The notes under the pieces were generated by a model. That model saw only the letters and a program-made list of their open reading frames with translations, was not told the DNA's origin and did no database searches. The translations under genes and the position numbers were made by a program. Source: Bacteroidaceae bacterium (lineage in GTDB: Bacteria > Bacteroidota > Bacteroidia > Bacteroidales > Bacteroidaceae). Taken from it: a stretch of 9,530 nt of DNA. Position 1 is the first letter of the stretch. Each line of letters begins with the position of its first letter. Shown piece by piece: positions 7,363 to 9,530 of the stretch. Location of the stretch: positions 1-9,530 of the forward strand of contig JAILIJ010000156.1 in the NCBI GenBank assembly GCA_024695315.1. The letters run 5' to 3'.

Positions 7363-7371
7363 TAGAATTTG
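7363..7371 (+). promoter_or_regulatory. Weak candidate -7 element before the GH97 gene (TAGAATTTG)
   Basis: In the 79-bp gap between the DHH gene and the GH97 gene, TAGAATTTG resembles the Bacteroidetes TAnnTTTG box but has one extra base between TA and TTTG. It would put a transcript start about 20 nt before the ATG at 7400. The gap is AT-rich, so chance resemblance is quite possible, and no clear -33 TTTG accompanies it. Confidence 0.22.
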
Positions 7372-7399
7372 TAATATAACCAAATATAATGACTATAAA

Positions 7400-9442
7400 A
7401 TGAAAAAAGTCCTTTTACTTCTAATTGTGACAGTAATGTCTGTTGGCTGTTTTGCTGAGCCTATAACTTCAAGTGGACCTGATGGAAAGTTGATCTTGAA
7501 CTTTGACCTAAAGGATGGTAAACCGGTTTATTCTGTAACTTATGATGGTATACAGATGCTTGATGAATCTCCACTGGGATTTGTTGCTAATTTTGCAGAT
7601 TTCTCAAAAGAATTAACTTTGGTAAGCAAGGTAGAGGAACATCTATATTATAATTATAAGCTTGAGAAGAGTAAGACTAGTAATGTAGTAGTTGACGCTA
7701 ATCTGTTAAAGGTAAAGCTGAAGAATAATAAGAATATGACATGTGAAATAGAATTCCGTGTAAGCAATAATGATATAGCTTTTAGATACGTCATACCTAA
7801 TCAGCCCGATAGAACAAATGGAAAGAAATTCTCTGTTAGAATTATGAGTGAGGCTACAGGATTTGATTTTCCTGCGATGACTACAACATTCGTTTGTCCA
7901 CAGTCTGATGCAATGATAGGATGGAAGGGAACAAAGCCAAGTTATGAGGAGGAATATGTCTTCGATGCTCCGATGACAAGAAAGTCTAAATATGGACATG
8001 GATTTACTTTTCCTTGTTTATTCCATGTAGGAGGGGCTCAGTATGCTTATGCAGTTGATTCGAAGAGTAAGAAAATTAAGTCAGAAAAGAAAAAGGAAGG
8101 ATGGGTACTTATTAGTGAGACAGGAGTAAATTCTCATTATTGTGGTTCTAGACTTTCTGATATGCAAGGGGAAGGACTTTATACCATAGAGTTTCCTATG
8201 CAGGAAGAAAATAATGGTAACGGAACTGTAGAGCCTGCATTTGCTCTCCCTGGAGCTACTCCTTGGCGTACTATAACTGTAGGAACAACGTTAAAACCTA
8301 TTGTTGAGACTACCATACCTTGGGATTATGTTACTCCTGAATATAAGAGCGAACATAAGTACAAATTTGGACGAGGTACTTGGAGTTGGATAGTTTGGCA
8401 AGATGGTTCAATAAACTATAATGACCAAGTGCAGTTTATATCTCTTGCCAAGTCCATGGGATATGAATATGTTCTAGTAGATAACTGGTGGGATAATAAT
8501 ATTGGTAAGGAACGTATGGAAGACCTTGTACGTTACTCGCAGAGTCAAGGAATTGATGTATTCTTATGGTATAGTTCTAGTGGATGGTGGAATGATATAG
8601 AGCAGGGCCCAATAAATATTATGGGTAATCCAATTACTCGTAAGCAGTATATGAAGTGGATGAATAAAATTGGAGTAAAAGGTATAAAGGTTGACTTCTT
8701 TGGAGGTGATAAGCAGGAGACTATGCGTTTATATGAAGCAATACTTTCTGATGCGGATGATTATGGACTCATGGTTATTTTCCATGGATGTACTCTTCCA
8801 CGTGGATGGGAACGTATGTATCCTAATTATGTTGGATCTGAGGCGGTATTAGCATCTGAAAACTTGTTCTTTGAACAGCATTATTGTGATGTGGAGGCTC
8901 AGAATACAGCTCTTCATCCTTTTGTACGTAATACTGTTGGATGTATGGAGTTTGGAGGATGTTTTCTCTCACGAACTCTAAATAAGGGTAATGATCCAAC
9001 AAAGCGTGGAAATAAACGTAGAACAACGGATTGTCACGAACTTGCTACAACGGTTTTGTTCCAAAATCCAATACAGAATTTTGCTATTACTCCTGAGAAT
9101 CTTGGAGAGGTAGGACACGGTGGGGCACCAGAAATATGCCTCGATTATATGAAAAATGTTCCTACGACGTGGGATGAAACGGTATTTATAGATGGATATC
9201 CTGGTAAGTATTGTGTTCTTGCACGTAGGTGTGGCGAAAAATGGTATATTGCTGGAAATAATGCTACAGGTGGAAAACTTACTCTAAAACTAGATCTTCC
9301 AATGATAATGAAAGGAGATATGGTAACTCTTTATAGCGATAATGAAAAAACTCGTGAACCTCAAAAGAAAGAAGTTAAGGTTTCGGGCAATAATATGACT
9401 GTTACTATGGCTGATCAAGGAGGATTTGTTATTGTGAAATAG
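7400..9442 (+). CDS. Secreted GH97 glycoside hydrolase, retaining (alpha-galactosidase-like) branch
   Basis: A 680-residue periplasmic or surface carbohydrase. A signal peptide (MKK, hydrophobic core 4-16) ends near CFA-E at 19/20; Cys17 after SVG could instead be a lipidation site, but the lipobox is poor. Order: N-terminal beta-super-sandwich (about 20-300), a TIM barrel starting at YKFGRGTWSW (321-330) and running through VLVDNWW (358-364), VFLWYSSSG (387-395), GIKVDFFGGDKQ (428-439) and GSEAVLASEN (479-488), then a C-terminal beta domain (about 595-680). Asp432 in KVDFF and Glu487 in ASEN are 55 residues apart, the spacing I recall between the nucleophile and acid/base of the retaining Bacteroides enzyme BtGal97b. 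Inverting SusB-type members have Gly at the nucleophile site. Activity on alpha-galactosides is therefore the best guess, but is not proven. Length is normal for GH97. No SusC/SusD, regulator or second glycosidase lies next to it in the window, and a strong terminator follows. Confidence 0.93.
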   Translation: MKKVLLLLIVTVMSVGCFAEPITSSGPDGKLILNFDLKDGKPVYSVTYDGIQMLDESPLGFVANFADFSKELTLVSKVEEHLYYNYKLEKSKTSNVVVDANLLKVKLKNNKNMTCEIEFRVSNNDIAFRYVIPNQPDRTNGKKFSVRIMSEATGFDFPAMTTTFVCPQSDAMIGWKGTKPSYEEEYVFDAPMTRKSKYGHGFTFPCLFHVGGAQYAYAVDSKSKKIKSEKKKEGWVLISETGVNSHYCGSRLSDMQGEGLYTIEFPMQEENNGNGTVEPAFALPGATPWRTITVGTTLKPIVETTIPWDYVTPEYKSEHKYKFGRGTWSWIVWQDGSINYNDQVQFISLAKSMGYEYVLVDNWWDNNIGKERMEDLVRYSQSQGIDVFLWYSSSGWWNDIEQGPINIMGNPITRKQYMKWMNKIGVKGIKVDFFGGDKQETMRLYEAILSDADDYGLMVIFHGCTLPRGWERMYPNYVGSEAVLASENLFFEQHYCDVEAQNTALHPFVRNTVGCMEFGGCFLSRTLNKGNDPTKRGNKRRTTDCHELATTVLFQNPIQNFAITPENLGEVGHGGAPEICLDYMKNVPTTWDETVFIDGYPGKYCVLARRCGEKWYIAGNNATGGKLTLKLDLPMIMKGDMVTLYSDNEKTREPQKKEVKVSGNNMTVTMADQGGFVIVK

Positions 9443-9465
9443 ATGTAAAAAATTAACTACATATG

Positions 9466-9510
9466 AAATGCTATTCAGACATATTGTTGTCGGAATAGCA
9501 TTTTTTGTTT
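9466..9510 (+). terminator. Rho-independent terminator after the GH97 gene
   Basis: AAATGCTATTC (9466-9476) pairs perfectly with GAATAGCATTT (9493-9503), an 11-bp stem. Inside, after one A-G mismatch, GACA (9478-9481) pairs with TGTC (9488-9491), leaving a six-base loop. The stem runs straight into six Ts, a G and three Ts (9501-9510). It starts 23 bp after the GH97 stop. The opposite strand lacks a comparable T-run, so it acts for + strand transcripts and marks the end of this unit. Confidence 0.92.
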
Positions 9511-9530
9511 AATTATGAATTATTAAGGTA

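Noticed and set aside
7400..7456. Lipoprotein signal for the GH97 protein at Cys17
   Set aside because: Residues before Cys17 (S-V-G) are a poor lipobox because the -3 position is Ser, and a signal peptidase I site at CFA/E fits at least as well; left as an alternative.
8060..8098. Lysine-rich patch in GH97 (residues 221-232) as a localisation or nucleic-acid-binding signal
   Set aside because: It lies in the N-terminal beta-sandwich of a secreted enzyme and reads as a surface loop; nothing else supports a special role.
7400..9442. SusB-type inverting alpha-glucosidase
   Set aside because: The Asp at the retaining nucleophile position is present (Asp432), whereas SusB-type enzymes have Gly there.
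1..9530. CRISPR array, tRNA, insertion sequence, phage or defence genes
   Set aside because: No direct repeats with spacers, no cloverleaf-like segments, no transposase and no terminal inverted repeats were seen; the intergenic gaps are all 104 bp or shorter.

Overview
The window comes from a Bacteroidales-type chromosome, most likely Prevotellaceae. The evidence is an AT-rich sequence (roughly 40% GC by eye), no Shine-Dalgarno tracts but A/T-rich leaders before the starts, a Bacteroidetes -7 promoter element (TAnnTTTG) after the first gene, a GH97 glycosidase, and Bacteroidetes-like versions of the housekeeping proteins. All eight supported genes lie on the + strand. I found no tRNA, rRNA, CRISPR array, insertion sequence or phage gene.

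Layout. 1-1422 is the 3' part of mfd, the transcription-repair coupling factor, cut by the window edge. A 104-bp gap with a good -7 element leads into 1527-4527: a DPM1-like polyprenyl-phosphate glycosyltransferase, dihydroorotase (pyrC) and a free-standing cobalamin-dependent methionine synthase reactivation domain. A strong hairpin without a U-run sits between pyrC and the reactivation-domain gene. Four bases after that gene begins a membrane-anchored metallophosphoesterase (4532-5455). It is followed by a PlsC-type acyltransferase (5516-6250), a DHH/DHHA1 phosphoesterase of the NrnA type (6286-7320), and a secreted GH97 glycoside hydrolase (7400-9442). A textbook intrinsic terminator at 9466-9510 closes the run.

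How the genes relate. 1527-4527 and on to 7320 look like a co-directional housekeeping string: envelope or lipid-linked sugar chemistry (glycosyltransferase, PlsC, perhaps the metallophosphoesterase), pyrimidine synthesis (pyrC), methionine/B12 metabolism (reactivation domain) and nucleotide recycling (NrnA-like). No single pathway joins them. The GH97 enzyme is probably its own unit or the end of the string. It carries the Asp/Glu arrangement of the retaining (alpha-galactosidase-like) branch rather than the SusB branch.

The least ordinary object is the stand-alone MetH reactivation module. The AdoMet-contact Asp of E. coli MetH is Asn here, and the protein has a cysteine cluster that the E. 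coli domain lacks. I see no convincing undescribed multi-gene system in this window.
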